From Synergistaceae bacterium (GTDB lineage Bacteria > Synergistota > Synergistia > Synergistales > Aminobacteriaceae): DNA of 64,000 nucleotides. Of this stretch, positions 26,561 to 36,283 are shown one piece after another. The position numbers and the translations under genes were made by a program. Every line of letters begins with the position of its first letter. Position 1 is the stretch's first letter. The stretch lies in contig JAISLU010000071.1 of NCBI GenBank assembly GCA_031277095.1, positions 1-64,000 of the forward strand, written 5' to 3'. The notes under the pieces were generated by a model that was not told the origin of the DNA, made no database searches, and saw only the letters and a program-made list of their open reading frames with translations.

Positions 26561-27740
26561 TACCCTGCAGTTTCTCCACTCGTCCCCCCTCGGTGGCGCG
26601 GCAGAGGGTGATGTTGGGAAATCTGCCCGTTTGCTGACGATAATGTTTCGAGACGTAATCCGTAAAGTCGTCCGCTTCGGTGTACAACAGGGCCACGGCG
26701 CTTCCCCCGAGGCCTTTGCCGGTCATTCGGGCGCCCAGGCAGGCGGAATGACCGCGGGCAATGCTGGTGATGGTGTCCAGCTCGAAGCAGGAGACCTCGA
26801 AATCGTATTGAAGGCTGAAGTGGCTCTCGTCCATCAGCTTGCCGAAAACGTCCGGCGTCTTCTCCCGGAGAGCCGCGGCGGCGGCCCGGGTGCGCAAGTT
26901 CTCGGACAAAATGTGGCGGACACGGCGGAACACCGCGTCGGGCATGTTTTTTTTGCCGGCGTCCAGCATCTCCTGGGTGGCGTTCCGCAGGGAGGAGACC
27001 CCCAAAATTTTGCACGCGGCCTGGCACTGTTCCTGACGTTCGTTGTAGACGGCGGAGGCCACAGAATGATGGGCCGCCGTGTCCAGGACGGCCGCCACCG
27101 TCCCCTCGGGCAGGTCCAAAGGGCGGTATTCCAGGTCGTTGCAGTCGATCAAAAGCGCCTTGTCGGCTTGACCTGCGGCGCATATGAGCTGGTCGGTGAC
27201 CCCGAATTTCGATTCTAATTTCGATCCCAATCCCAGCCACTGGTTTTCCACCTCTTGCCCCAGCCGCGCGATATCGGTGGCGGATAGCTCGAAACCGCCC
27301 AGCTCCGCGAAGACCAAAAGGGAGGTCACCTCCAGGGCGGCGGACGAAGAAAGCCCGGAGCCCTGGGGCACGTCCCCCATGAGTACGGCGTCGAACCCGG
27401 ACAGGGGGAAGTTTTTTTGCAGCAGCGCCCAGGCGCATCCCTTGATATATTCGAACCAGGTGTTTTGATCTTTTTTCAGCTCCCCGTGAACGTCGAACCG
27501 GCACTCTCCCTCATAGTCGACGGAGTAAATGCGCACTACCCCGTCGCCCCGCTGGCGCACCCCCATCCAGACGGCTTTGTCGATGGTCATGGGCAGCACG
27601 AACCCGCCGTTGTAGTCGGTGTGGTCGCCCATCAGATTCACACGCCCCGGCGTGCGGACAAGGAAACCTGGAGCCACCTTGAAATGCTCGCGAAACCCTT
27701 CGATGACCTCGTTTTTAGTTAGAATTTCTCTCTTTTTCAT
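26553..27740 (-). CDS. galK: Galactokinase
   Basis: The 395-residue GHMP kinase phosphorylates galactose. Motifs are GRVNLMGDHTDYNGGFVLPM near residue 35 (galactokinase signature), GSGLSSSAALEV near 130 (ATP loop) and MTGKGLGGSAVALL near 345. The ATG at 27740 is 9 bases from GGGAG; an upstream TTG at 27749 is less likely. The other Leloir genes are not in the window. Confidence 0.93.
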   Translation of the reverse strand: MKKREILTKNEVIEGFREHFKVAPGFLVRTPGRVNLMGDHTDYNGGFVLPMTIDKAVWMGVRQRGDGVVRIYSVDYEGECRFDVHGELKKDQNTWFEYIKGCAWALLQKNFPLSGFDAVLMGDVPQGSGLSSSAALEVTSLLVFAELGGFELSATDIARLGQEVENQWLGLGSKLESKFGVTDQLICAAGQADKALLIDCNDLEYRPLDLPEGTVAAVLDTAAHHSVASAVYNERQEQCQAACKILGVSSLRNATQEMLDAGKKNMPDAVFRRVRHILSENLRTRAAAAALREKTPDVFGKLMDESHFSLQYDFEVSCFELDTITSIARGHSACLGARMTGKGLGGSAVALLYTEADDFTDYVSKHYRQQTGRFPNITLCRATEGGRVEKLQGKI

Positions 27741-27856
27741 CACCCTCAACTCCCTCGATGCTGCTTTTAAAGAAAGACCTTTGCCTTACACTTCGGCCGA
27801 GTTCCCGCGCCGCGCAAAACCGGCAAGCCCCTCGTTTGATTTCGACTATTATAAAC

Positions 27857-27968
27857 GAATTGAAGAGAAATAATTGAAGACGAGTAATTGAAGACAAGTA
27901 ATTGAAGACAAGTAATTGAAGGGAAATAATTGGAGACAAATAAGTGAAGGCAAATACGCGAAGGCAAA
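27857..27968. repeat. 14-bp minisatellite, eight copies
   Basis: Units of ATTGAAGACAAGTA begin every 14 bp exactly: 27859, 27873, 27887, 27901, 27915, 27929, 27943, and a diverged eighth at 27957. Central copies are identical and the edges diverge. It lies in the 414-bp gap between divergent galK and hrcA. The rest of that gap holds the hrcA promoter and CIRCE. The period and lack of spacers exclude a CRISPR. Confidence 0.9.
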
Positions 27969-28056
27969 ATATTTGGGTCGGCGGAAATTTGCGAAAGGGG
28001 ACGTACTCTTCGGTAAGTAGTAATCCCTAATCTCTCCTCAATTCTTTTGACTTGTC

Positions 28057-28085
28057 TTGACAATTGAGGCCGCGATTGCTAATCT
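28057..28085 (+). promoter_or_regulatory. Predicted promoter of the hrcA-grpE-dnaK operon
   Basis: TTGACA (28057-28062) and TAATCT (28080-28085) are 17 bp apart, and TGC precedes the -10 box (extended -10). CIRCE starts 18 bp further on, so HrcA would block the initiating polymerase. The vegetative-type sequence fits HrcA-controlled operons. Confidence 0.65.
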
Positions 28086-28103
28086 ACCCCTAGGTTAAAC
28101 ATG

Positions 28104-28130
28104 TTGGCACTCACTCGATGAGAGTGCTAA
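28104..28130 (+). promoter_or_regulatory. CIRCE operator
   Basis: The sequence is TTGGCACTC-N9-GAGTGCTAA. This differs from the CIRCE consensus (TTAGCACTC-N9-GAGTGCTAA) at one base. It lies 24 bp before hrcA. HrcA binds it and represses until heat stress titrates GroEL. No other CIRCE was seen in the window, including before the second Hsp70 cassette. Confidence 0.95.
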
Positions 28131-28154
28131 TACGTTCCGGAGAGGCTGAAGCTC

Positions 28155-29171
28155 ATGTTGACGGAAAGACAGTTGGGGATCGTGTTGGCGGTTGTCTACG
28201 AGTACATCAAAACGGGAGAGCCCGCGGGGTCGCGAACGATTACGAAAAAGTACATCAGGGGCCTGAGCCCGGCGACCATACGCAACGAAATGGCGGATCT
28301 GGAGGAGATGGGATATTTTTATCAGCCCCACACCTCGTCGGGGCGCCTGCCCACGGCGAAGTCCTACCGGGTCTATGTGGACTCGGTCACCTCCCGGGAG
28401 CGTTTGCGCCCGCGGGAAACCAACGAATGGCAGCAGGAGATCGAGAGCCGCCGCAACGGCATAGAGGACTTGCTGACCTACGTCACCCACATGCTGGCCC
28501 GGCTTACGAACTACGTGGGCGTCGCGGCCGTCCCCGGTCTGGACGCCACCGAGATACGCCACATCGACCTGATGCCGCTGGGTGGCTCTCACATTTTGGC
28601 CTTGATCGTTTTAAAGGGAGGGCTGGTGCATCATTCCCAGTTTACGCTGCCCTGCGACATCGAGCCCTCCGCGATAGAGGAGTTGACCCGCCGTATCAAC
28701 ACCGTGGCGTCGGGCCGGCCTTGGAACGAGGTCCGTGACGTCCTCTACGATTTTGTTCTGAACGGGCTGGAAAGCGTGGAGGAGTCCTGCAGAATGGCGA
28801 TCCGGGAATTGGACAATTTTTTGACGAAGCAAAATTATCGTTTCTTCAGCAGCGGGGCCCAGCATATTCTGAACCTGCCGCATTTCCAGGCTTTGGGGCG
28901 GCTTCAGGCGGTTTTGTCCCTTCTGGAGCAGGAGAAGCCCCTTTCCAGGATGATCGAGAACTGCCGGCAAAGCGAGTCCCTCAAAGTCAGCATCGGCGAG
29001 GAAAACGACGCCGAGGGCGTAGAGGGAATGGGCGACAATGCGATGATCCTGATTCCCGCCCAGACCAGGCAGCAAAAAGCCGTTTTGGGCTTGATCGGCC
29101 CCCTGCGCATGGATTACGAACGGTCGATCACCATCCTGGAGGCGATGGTGGACGCTTTGGGCAGAAAATAA
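28155..29171 (+). CDS. hrcA: Heat-inducible transcription repressor HrcA
   Basis: The 338-residue protein has an N-terminal winged helix (SRTITKKYIRGLSPATIRNEMADLEEMGYF, split here by family: PATIRNEMADLE is the hallmark) and a GAF-like core. HTSSGRLPTAKSYRVYVD follows, as in all HrcA. It is the first gene behind CIRCE and so represses itself. The ATG at 28155 is preceded by GGAGAGG. Confidence 0.95.
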   Translation: MLTERQLGIVLAVVYEYIKTGEPAGSRTITKKYIRGLSPATIRNEMADLEEMGYFYQPHTSSGRLPTAKSYRVYVDSVTSRERLRPRETNEWQQEIESRRNGIEDLLTYVTHMLARLTNYVGVAAVPGLDATEIRHIDLMPLGGSHILALIVLKGGLVHHSQFTLPCDIEPSAIEELTRRINTVASGRPWNEVRDVLYDFVLNGLESVEESCRMAIRELDNFLTKQNYRFFSSGAQHILNLPHFQALGRLQAVLSLLEQEKPLSRMIENCRQSESLKVSIGEENDAEGVEGMGDNAMILIPAQTRQQKAVLGLIGPLRMDYERSITILEAMVDALGRK

Positions 29172-29222
29172 CGAGAGAATAGAGATAGAGAAGAGGATAG
29201 AGAAGAGAATGGGGGAAGAACG

Positions 29223-29834
29223 GTGGAGGAAGAACGGACTAACGAAACCCCGATAGAAGAAAAGATGTTGGGAGAAAAGATGTGGGGGCCCGAGGGAGCG
29301 CACAATGAAACGGAACCCGACGCGGCCCGCGAATCGGAGAAAGAATCGGAAAAAGCGGACGAAACAGGGGCAACAGAAACAGATGAATCAGGAGAAGCAA
29401 ACGAAACAGAAAGTTTAAAAGCGCAACTGGCCGCAGCCAGAGCCGACCTTTACAACTACCGGCAGCGCACGGAGCGGGACCGCGCCAAAACCCGAAAGCT
29501 CATCTCCGAGGACAAAGCCGCGGAATTTCTGCCGGTGCTGGATAACTTGGACAGGGCCTTGGGCGTCCCGGAAAGCGGAACGGCAAAAGACGTTCTGGTG
29601 GGGGTGCGCATGGTACAGCGCCAGTTTTTGTCGGTCCTGGAAAACTCCGGCGTGACGGTCATTCCCACGGAGGGGTGTCCTTTCGACCCTCTGCAGCACG
29701 AGGCGATCGAAACGGAGTTCGTCGAAGACCCCGGGCGAAACGGAATGATCCTGGGGGAGCTTCTCCGGGGATACCGGACCTCGGACCGGGTTCTGCGCCC
29801 CGCCCAAGTGCGGGTGGGGAAGCTCAGAGAGTGA
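29223..29834 (+). CDS. grpE: Nucleotide exchange factor GrpE
   Basis: The 203-residue protein has a long acidic N-terminus (to about residue 60, rich in Glu/Asp/Thr), a coiled coil (LKAQLAAARADLYNYRQRTERD) and the C-terminal beta domain (GCPFDPLQHEAIETE, then GYRTSDRVLRPAQVRVG). It releases ADP from DnaK. A GTG start follows GGGGGAAG. The N-terminus is longer and more repetitive than usual. Confidence 0.93.
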   Translation: MEEERTNETPIEEKMLGEKMWGPEGAHNETEPDAARESEKESEKADETGATETDESGEANETESLKAQLAAARADLYNYRQRTERDRAKTRKLISEDKAAEFLPVLDNLDRALGVPESGTAKDVLVGVRMVQRQFLSVLENSGVTVIPTEGCPFDPLQHEAIETEFVEDPGRNGMILGELLRGYRTSDRVLRPAQVRVGKLRE

Positions 29835-29891
29835 CGTCGGTTGTGTCCAGAATCAAATTTCAGGAATGTCAAAATTCAGGAGGAATAAATT

Positions 29892-31736
29892 ATGCCTAAA
29901 GTGGTAGGAATCGATTTAGGAACGACAAACAGCTGCATAGCCGTCCAGGAGGGCGATCAGACGACCATCATCGCCAACGCGGAGGGGATGAGGACCACCC
30001 CGTCGGTGGTGGCCTTCACCAAAGAGGGAGAGCGCCTGGTGGGGCAGTTGGCCAAACGCCAGGCGATCGTGAACGCGGACAGAACGGTGATCTCCATCAA
30101 ACGCGAAATGGGAACGGACCATCGCGTCGCCATCGACGACAAAAAGTACACCCCCCAGGAGATCTCCGCGATGATCCTGCAAAAGTTGAAACGCGACGCG
30201 GAAGATTACCTGGGGGAACCGGTGAAGCAGGCGGTCATCACCGTCCCCGCCTATTTCACGGACGCCCAGCGCCAGGCGACAAAGGACGCGGGCACCATCG
30301 CGGGGCTGGAGGTCCTGCGGATCATCAACGAGCCCACGGCCGCCTGTCTGGCCTACGGGGAAAACAAGCAGGAGGAGCATAAGATCCTGGTGTTCGACTT
30401 GGGGGGAGGGACCTTCGACGTTTCGATCCTGGACGTGGGGGAAGGCGTCTTCGAGGTGCTGGCCACGGCGGGCGACAACCGTCTGGGCGGGGACGACTGG
30501 GACAACCGGATCGTCGATTGGATGACGGCGGAGTTCAAGAAAGCCGAGGGCGTGGACCTGAAAAGCGACCGCATGGCCATGCAGCGCCTGCGGGAGGCGG
30601 CGGAAAAGGCGAAGGTAGAGCTTTCCTCCATGATGGAGACCACCATATCCCTGCCCTTCATCACCGCCAACCAGACCGGGCCCAAGCACCTGGAAATGAA
30701 GCTCTCCCGGGCGAAATTCGAGGAGATGACGTCGGACCTCATCGACCGCACCATCACCCCCTCCAAGCGCGCCATCGAGGACTCCGGCCTGAAGATCGGC
30801 GAGATCGACAAGATCCTCCTGGTGGGCGGCTCCACCCGTATGCCTATGGTCCAGAAAAAGATCGTGGAGCTTCTGGGGAAGGAGCCCACCAAGGGCATCA
30901 ACCCGGACGAATGCGTGGCGGCAGGGGCGGCCATTCAGGGCGCGATCCTGAAGGGCGACCACAAGGACATCGTGTTGGTGGACGTCACCCCCCTTTCCCT
31001 GGGACTGGAGACCTTGGGCGGCGTATTCACCAAAATCATCGAGCGCAACACGGCCATTCCCGTCTCCAAAAGCCAGGTCTTCACCACGGCGGCCAACAAC
31101 CAGACCCAGGTGGAGATCCTGGTGCTGCAGGGAGAGCGCGCTATGGCCAACGACAACGTGAAGTTGGGCCAGTTCGTCCTGGACGGACTTCCTCCCGCGC
31201 CCCGGGGCATCCCTCAGATCGAGGTGACTTTCAACATCGACGTGAACGGCATTCTGAACGTCTCCGCCAAGGACAAGGGGACCGGTAAAAACCAGAAGAT
31301 CACGATCCAGTCCTCGAACCTCTCCAAGGAGGACATCGAGCGGATGAAGAACGACGCGGACTCCCACGCGGACGAGGACAGCAAGAAACGGGAGGCCGCG
31401 GAGGCCCGCAACGAGGCGGACAGCGCGATCTTCGCCGCCGAGAAGCTCATGTCGGACCTGGGGGACAAGATGACCGCGGACGAAAAGGGCAAGGTCAACT
31501 CCCGCATGGACGAGTTGAAGCGCGTCCTGGAATCCGGTGACATCGCCGGCATGAAAAGCGCGAAGGCCGAGCTGGAAAAAACCCTTCAGGAGTTTTCGAC
31601 GCGCCTGTACCAGCAGGCAGGGGACCCGGGACAGCCCAACGCCGGCTCATCATCCTCATCCTCATCCTCATCTTCGTCCTCTTCTTCTTCCTCCGACGAC
31701 ACCGTGGACGCGGAGTTTACGGACCAGGGAGTGTAG
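29892..31736 (+). CDS. dnaK: Chaperone DnaK (Hsp70)
   Basis: The 614-residue protein carries [28 protein letters not shown] and [14 protein letters not shown] of the ATPase domain, the substrate domain from about residue 380, and a C-terminal lid. The end is unusual: a run of 18 serines (31648-31701, TCA/TCC/TCT codons) precedes the conserved acidic tail (DDTVDAEF). AGGAGGAATAAATT precedes the ATG. It is the third gene of the HrcA operon. Confidence 0.97.
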   Translation: MPKVVGIDLGTTNSCIAVQEGDQTTIIANAEGMRTTPSVVAFTKEGERLVGQLAKRQAIVNADRTVISIKREMGTDHRVAIDDKKYTPQEISAMILQKLKRDAEDYLGEPVKQAVITVPAYFTDAQRQATKDAGTIAGLEVLRIINEPTAACLAYGENKQEEHKILVFDLGGGTFDVSILDVGEGVFEVLATAGDNRLGGDDWDNRIVDWMTAEFKKAEGVDLKSDRMAMQRLREAAEKAKVELSSMMETTISLPFITANQTGPKHLEMKLSRAKFEEMTSDLIDRTITPSKRAIEDSGLKIGEIDKILLVGGSTRMPMVQKKIVELLGKEPTKGINPDECVAAGAAIQGAILKGDHKDIVLVDVTPLSLGLETLGGVFTKIIERNTAIPVSKSQVFTTAANNQTQVEILVLQGERAMANDNVKLGQFVLDGLPPAPRGIPQIEVTFNIDVNGILNVSAKDKGTGKNQKITIQSSNLSKEDIERMKNDADSHADEDSKKREAAEARNEADSAIFAAEKLMSDLGDKMTADEKGKVNSRMDELKRVLESGDIAGMKSAKAELEKTLQEFSTRLYQQAGDPGQPNAGSSSSSSSSSSSSSSSSDDTVDAEFTDQGV

Positions 31737-31771
31737 GGGAAAAGGCAAAAAGGCAAAAGGGGACGGAAGCG

Positions 31772-31858
31772 AGTGTAACGCCGCCAGTGTAATTCTAGTG
31801 TAACTCTATGAGCGCAACTCTGTGAGTGTAACTCTGCGAGTGCAACTCTGTGAGTTGG
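31772..31858. repeat. 14-bp tandem repeat after dnaK
   Basis: AGTGTAAC-like units start at 31772, 31786, 31797, 31811, 31825, 31839 and 31853. Spacing is 14 bp apart from one 11-bp step (unit AGTGTAACTCTGTG). The array fills the left half of the gap between dnaK and dnaJ. Confidence 0.85.
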
Positions 31859-31868
31859 CGAAATAGGA

Positions 31869-31874
31869 TATAAT
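31869..31874 (+). promoter_or_regulatory. Possible -10 box of dnaJ
   Basis: A perfect TATAAT lies between the 14-bp array and a hairpin (31882-31911). The -35 region lies within the array and is a poor match. If used, the dnaJ transcript would begin with the hairpin. Confidence 0.35.
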
Positions 31875-31881
31875 CGGGGGG

Positions 31882-31917
31882 ACGGAGGGGCGGAATTTAT
31901 CTCCCCTCCGTTCTTTT
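31882..31917 (+). terminator. Hairpin with T-rich tail between dnaK and dnaJ
   Basis: ACGGAGGGG and CCCCTCCGT pair around a 12-base loop and are followed by TCTTTT. It could end part of the dnaK transcript or cap a dnaJ transcript. Confidence 0.55.
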
Positions 31918-31961
31918 AACGCTTTTAAATCACGTTGTTAAACGCTGCGGGGTGTTTTTTA

Positions 31962-33092
31962 GTGGAAGATCTGTATCAAATATTGGGCGTCTCTCGCGAC
32001 GCTTCACAGACGGAGATCAAAACGGCGTACCGTCGGCTCGTCCGTCAGTACCACCCGGACGTACACAGCGACAACCCGGAGGCCGAGGAGAAGTTCAAGA
32101 AGATCAACGCGGCCTACTCCGTTTTGGGGGATCCAGAAAAGCGCACCCGCTACGACCAGTTCGGGACGGCCGACGGGACAGGAAACCCCTTTGAAGGCGG
32201 TTTCAACGGCGGCTTCGGAGACCTTTTCGGCGACCTGTTCGAGCAGGTTTTCGGCGGCGGCATGGGAATGGGCGGCCGCCGCGCCGATCCCAACGCCCCG
32301 AGGCGCGGCGCCGACCTGGAGATGGGCATCGTCGTCACGCTGCTGGAGGCCGCCAGCGGAGCTACCCGTAATTTGGACATTCCCCGCTGGGACACCTGCT
32401 CCCACTGCCACGGCACGGGAGCCAAGCCCGGAACTTCCCCTCAGACCTGCACGACCTGCGGCGGGCGAGGGCAGGTGGAGACGGTTCAGCGCACTCCTTT
32501 CGGGCAGTTTGTTTCCGTCAACACGTGTCCCCGGTGCCAAGGGAAGGGAAAGATCATTCAAGAGCGGTGCGAGGAGTGCGGCGGCAGGGGGCAGGTCCGC
32601 CAAACCCACAAAGTAGAGGTCAAGATCCCGGCGGGGGTCGAAACGGGAACACGTCTTCGCATCACCGGCGAGGGCGAAGGAGGGGTTAACGGCGGCCCCC
32701 AGGGAGACCTTTTCCTGGTGCTGGAGGTGGAGAAGCGCGAAGACTTCCAGCGCGACGGCGGCGACCTCCACAGCCGTCTGGTCCTGACCTACCCCCAGGC
32801 GGTGCTGGGCACGTCCGTGGAAATTCAGACCCTGATCGACGGCAAAGAGAAAATCGATATCCCGGCGGGCACGGCACACGGACGCGTTCTCAAGGTCAAG
32901 GGCAAGGGAATGCCCCGTTTGCGCGGGCCGCGGGGCAGGGGGGACCTTTACATCCACGTGTCCATCGACGTTCCGGCAAAGCTGACGGACAAGCAGAGAG
33001 GGCTGATCCAAGAGCTGGCCAAAGAAATGAAAGTCCCCGTCGGCGGGGGAGAAGAGGGTATTTTCGACAAGTTCAAAAAGCTCTTCGATTGA
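31962..33092 (+). CDS. dnaJ: Chaperone DnaJ
   Basis: The 376-residue co-chaperone has an intact J domain with HPD ([10 protein letters not shown]), a Gly/Phe region, four CxxCxGxG zinc repeats ([32 protein letters not shown]) and the C-terminal substrate domains. GTG 31962 is chosen because it matches the family start ([13 protein letters not shown]); the frame is open further upstream without a good ribosome site. Confidence 0.95.
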   Translation: MEDLYQILGVSRDASQTEIKTAYRRLVRQYHPDVHSDNPEAEEKFKKINAAYSVLGDPEKRTRYDQFGTADGTGNPFEGGFNGGFGDLFGDLFEQVFGGGMGMGGRRADPNAPRRGADLEMGIVVTLLEAASGATRNLDIPRWDTCSHCHGTGAKPGTSPQTCTTCGGRGQVETVQRTPFGQFVSVNTCPRCQGKGKIIQERCEECGGRGQVRQTHKVEVKIPAGVETGTRLRITGEGEGGVNGGPQGDLFLVLEVEKREDFQRDGGDLHSRLVLTYPQAVLGTSVEIQTLIDGKEKIDIPAGTAHGRVLKVKGKGMPRLRGPRGRGDLYIHVSIDVPAKLTDKQRGLIQELAKEMKVPVGGGEEGIFDKFKKLFD

Positions 33093-33151
33093 CGGGGGCC
33101 TCCTCATATAAAAATCGAATAGGAGCTCGAACGAAAGGGATGGTCATAAAC

Positions 33152-34042
33152 ATGGCCGTACAGTACAAAGATTATTACGAAATTCTGGGAGTGTCGCGCG
33201 CGGCTTCTCAGGACGAGATTCGCAAAGCCTACCGCAGGCTCGCGAAAAAGCACCACCCGGACGTCTCGAAAGAAAAGGGCTCGGACACCCGGTACAAAGA
33301 AATCAACGAGGCCTACGAGGTGCTGAAGGACCCCGACAAGAGGGTCAAGTACGACACTCTGGGCCCCCATTGGCAGCAGGGCCAGGACTTTACGCCTCCG
33401 CCGGGCTGGGGCGGGGGGCCAGACGTGGAGTTCGGCGGGGAATGGTCCAGTTTCAGCGATTTTTTCAAAACGATTTTCGGCGGCGGCGGATTCGGAGACG
33501 TTTTTGCCGGCCAGGGTGTTCCGGGCTCGGGAACGCGGATGATGCGCCGCGACAGCGAAGTGAAGCTGGAGCTTCCCCTGGAGGAGGCGGCAAAAGGAGG
33601 GCTTCATACCTTTTCCTTTCGCGCCCCGAACCAGAGCGCGCAAACCGTCAACGTCAACCTGCCCCGGGGCATCGTAGAGGGCTCGCGTATCCGCCTGCCA
33701 GGCAAGGCGCCCGGCGGAGGGGACATTTACGTGACTCTGCACATAGCTCCCCACCCGGTGTTCGAGGTGGACGGACACAACCTGGTCCGCGGGGTGAAGG
33801 TCGCGCCCTGGCAGGCCGTTTTAGGGGGAACCGTTTCCGTCGGTACGTTGGACGGCAGCGTGGACATGAAACTTCCCCCGGGAACCCAAAGCGGGCAGAA
33901 ACTGCGGCTCAAAGGCAAAGGGCTTCCCAAACGCAACGAGGGAAGCGGCGACTTGTTCGTCCGCATTGAAGTCGTCATCCCGAAACATTTGACGGAAAAA
34001 CAAAAACGACTCTGGGAGGAGCTTGCGGAGCTGGAAAAATGA
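33152..34042 (+). CDS. cbpA: Second DnaJ-type protein (CbpA-like, no zinc domain)
   Basis: The 296-residue protein has a J domain with HPD ([10 protein letters not shown]), a Gly/Phe linker, and DnaJ C-terminal domains, but no zinc-binding cysteines, the CbpA layout. It sits 59 bp after dnaJ. ATG 33152 gives the natural N-terminus ([15 protein letters not shown]). It is the last gene of the canonical chaperone cluster and ends tail-to-tail with the second Hsp70 cassette. Confidence 0.9.
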   Translation: MAVQYKDYYEILGVSRAASQDEIRKAYRRLAKKHHPDVSKEKGSDTRYKEINEAYEVLKDPDKRVKYDTLGPHWQQGQDFTPPPGWGGGPDVEFGGEWSSFSDFFKTIFGGGGFGDVFAGQGVPGSGTRMMRRDSEVKLELPLEEAAKGGLHTFSFRAPNQSAQTVNVNLPRGIVEGSRIRLPGKAPGGGDIYVTLHIAPHPVFEVDGHNLVRGVKVAPWQAVLGGTVSVGTLDGSVDMKLPPGTQSGQKLRLKGKGLPKRNEGSGDLFVRIEVVIPKHLTEKQKRLWEELAELEK

Positions 34043-34138
34043 TTTTTCTAAAAACCCGGACAGCGGCTGCCCCCGTCCTTCCCCCGTCTTAAAAAGACGC
34101 GCCGGGCTTTAGTCGGGCCGGGCTTGTCATCGCTCTTC

Positions 34139-36196
34139 TCAGTCTTTGTCTCCGTCATAGAAAGAACTCCCGTGAAACGCTTTGAAAAACGCCTCCCGCA
34201 TGGCTTCTATGGCCGACATCTCCTGTTGGAGCCGGGCGAATCGCGCTTCTTTTTGTGCCACCTCCGCGTCGGTCATCGCGGGGAGAGACTTCAAAAAAGT
34301 CAGCGTTTTTTTGAAATAGGGGTTGCTGTTTTTTTTGTCCTTCGCCATTACCCGGCAAACACCCTGCGTCACCATGTCCCGCTTTGCTTTGGGCTTTATT
34401 CGGGCTATCATGCGGCCTATCATTTCCCAGATGTCCTTCTGGGTACGGGCCTCCTCCTGAGTTTGCGCGTAATTTTTCTCGAATAAACGCACGAGGAAGT
34501 CCGCCTCCACTTCCGGCCACCGCAGCAAGACTATCCACAAAAGCGGCCCGAACTCGGGCGAGGAGGATTTCCCCTTGAAAAAGGCCTCGATTTTGACCGG
34601 GTCTTTCGAGAGGCTCATGGGTTTCGCGTCGAGGTACAGCCGGCAGAAACATTCTTCGAGAGAACCGGGAGAAAGGCTGTTGGCCAATTCTTCCACCAGG
34701 TCGCGGCGGAGGAAAAACCAAAACAACTGGGAGAGATCATCATTGTTCACGATGTTTTCCGCAGAAAACTTGATAGCGGTCCTCACCAGCTCCTCGCAAA
34801 ACGCGACGTACTCGCCGTCGCCGAGGATGCCCTTTGCCGCTCTCACTTCCTTGGGGGATGGGTCCTCCGGCAGCAGGGCCTCGGCGGCGTAGTTCATTTC
34901 TTCGGCCGAAAGGCGCAGGGACGGCCGGGAGGCGAGCTGCTCTTTGGGCTCCTTGTTATAGGGAGCGATCAGGGATAAATAGAAAAGAGTAGCCGCCGTC
35001 ATGGACTCGTAAGGCAGGTTCCCCTGCAAATAAGTGGGAACCAGCTTTCGCGGAAGGTTGAAAACCACATCTTCGAAACACGTGTAAATTTCCTCGGTCC
35101 ACGGCGCCTGGGGGCGCCATTTGCGGCCGATCTCACCCAAAATTTTGAAGGCCTCCAGCAAGCGGAGCAGCTCGGGCACCTCGGGTTCCTTGTCGTCGTA
35201 TCCTTTGAAAGACCGCACAAAGAACGCCCTCAAAACGTAATTCTCCTGATCCGTCCACCGGGAGGCTCGGGTCAGCAGGGCGGACTGCAGGACATCCTCC
35301 AGAAACGCGTTGTTTCGCATTTTCACCAGACGGTCGTACTGGGCCTTCAACTGTTCCAGATCGGGGGTAGCCGGCTTTATGAAGGCAAACTGCAAAACCC
35401 GCACGGTATCGCCCCAATCCCTGCCGTATTTTCCCTCTCCGGCCCGGCAAAAAAACTCCCACAACGTTCTCACCACCGGGTGGGTCTGGTTGGGCGGCAG
35501 TTTGCGGAAGTCCACGTCCTGGAGCAAGCTGATGGGTTCCCGAAGGCTGTTTTCGCCCTTGCCGGTGATGAACAGTTTGAGGACCAGAGCCACGATCAGG
35601 CGCACCGCCCGGAACACGTCGCCGCCTTCCATGTCCTGGGTGGTCTCTTCCAGCTCTTGGGCGATTTTCAGCCAGGTCCTGTAGGGGGTCGCGGTTTTCG
35701 CCCGGGATAGCCGGCCGTACTGCGCCGCCAGTTTTTTCACCAGGGCTTCCGTCTCGCTGGAGGATTTTTTTCTCTTCGAGGAGGCGGCGGACGCAAGGTC
35801 GCGGCGCAGCGCAAGATAAGGAGAGGGCAGGTTCGTCTCCGCCAAAAGTTTGGAAGGTTTGGACACGACGCCGCTTTCCCGCGCCCTCATAAAATCCGAG
35901 GCAACGTCGGCGCAATCGCAGAGAAGAGGAGACACCCCGCCCTTGCCGCCCTCCGCCCGAATCAGGTCCAAAGTCATCTCCACGTTCTTGAAGTCCTTCT
36001 CCAGGAACAAGGCGCTCGTCAGGCAATTGTAGAGGGCGTCGTCCCATCGAGAAGCCCAGGGCGTTCGCATAGAAGCCTCTCTGTCCCGCGTGAAAAGAGA
36101 CACGAAAGCAAACCAGTTACGGTTGTTCCAGTGTTTTTCCAGGCGCTCTTTCAGAGAAAGATTTTGTTGGAGTTTCTTTTTATTTTTTTTCGACAT
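34139..36196 (-). CDS. Large helical protein of unknown function in the second Hsp70 cassette
   Basis: The product has 685 residues from ATG 36196 (MSKKNKKKLQQNL). It has no signal peptide, no clear membrane helix and no motif I recognise. The N-terminus is basic, and the rest looks alpha-helical and Leu/Trp/Phe-rich, perhaps a repeat solenoid (for example LKERLEKHWNNRNWFAFVSLF, then ALYNCLTSALFLEKDFKNV). It is the last gene of a minus-strand set with Hsp70-, J- and GrpE-like genes, so it is a candidate client or adaptor. A TTG at 36208 is a less likely start. Confidence 0.7.
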   Translation of the reverse strand: MSKKNKKKLQQNLSLKERLEKHWNNRNWFAFVSLFTRDREASMRTPWASRWDDALYNCLTSALFLEKDFKNVEMTLDLIRAEGGKGGVSPLLCDCADVASDFMRARESGVVSKPSKLLAETNLPSPYLALRRDLASAASSKRKKSSSETEALVKKLAAQYGRLSRAKTATPYRTWLKIAQELEETTQDMEGGDVFRAVRLIVALVLKLFITGKGENSLREPISLLQDVDFRKLPPNQTHPVVRTLWEFFCRAGEGKYGRDWGDTVRVLQFAFIKPATPDLEQLKAQYDRLVKMRNNAFLEDVLQSALLTRASRWTDQENYVLRAFFVRSFKGYDDKEPEVPELLRLLEAFKILGEIGRKWRPQAPWTEEIYTCFEDVVFNLPRKLVPTYLQGNLPYESMTAATLFYLSLIAPYNKEPKEQLASRPSLRLSAEEMNYAAEALLPEDPSPKEVRAAKGILGDGEYVAFCEELVRTAIKFSAENIVNNDDLSQLFWFFLRRDLVEELANSLSPGSLEECFCRLYLDAKPMSLSKDPVKIEAFFKGKSSSPEFGPLLWIVLLRWPEVEADFLVRLFEKNYAQTQEEARTQKDIWEMIGRMIARIKPKAKRDMVTQGVCRVMAKDKKNSNPYFKKTLTFLKSLPAMTDAEVAQKEARFARLQQEMSAIEAMREAFFKAFHGSSFYDGDKD

Positions 36197-36283
36197 GTTC
36201 CGAATCAAAAAATTTCAACATCGAAAGCCGTCGTCAAATGCGTCGTCATACCGTCCCTCAATTTTCTTCTCACAATCTTATAT

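Noticed and set aside
27857..27968. CRISPR array
   Set aside because: The unit is 14 bp, repeats are contiguous with no spacers, and no cas gene is present.
34085..34099. Terminator between cbpA and the second Hsp70 cassette
   Set aside because: CGTCTT/AAGACG can pair, but the stem is six bp with no T-tract in either direction; too weak to list.
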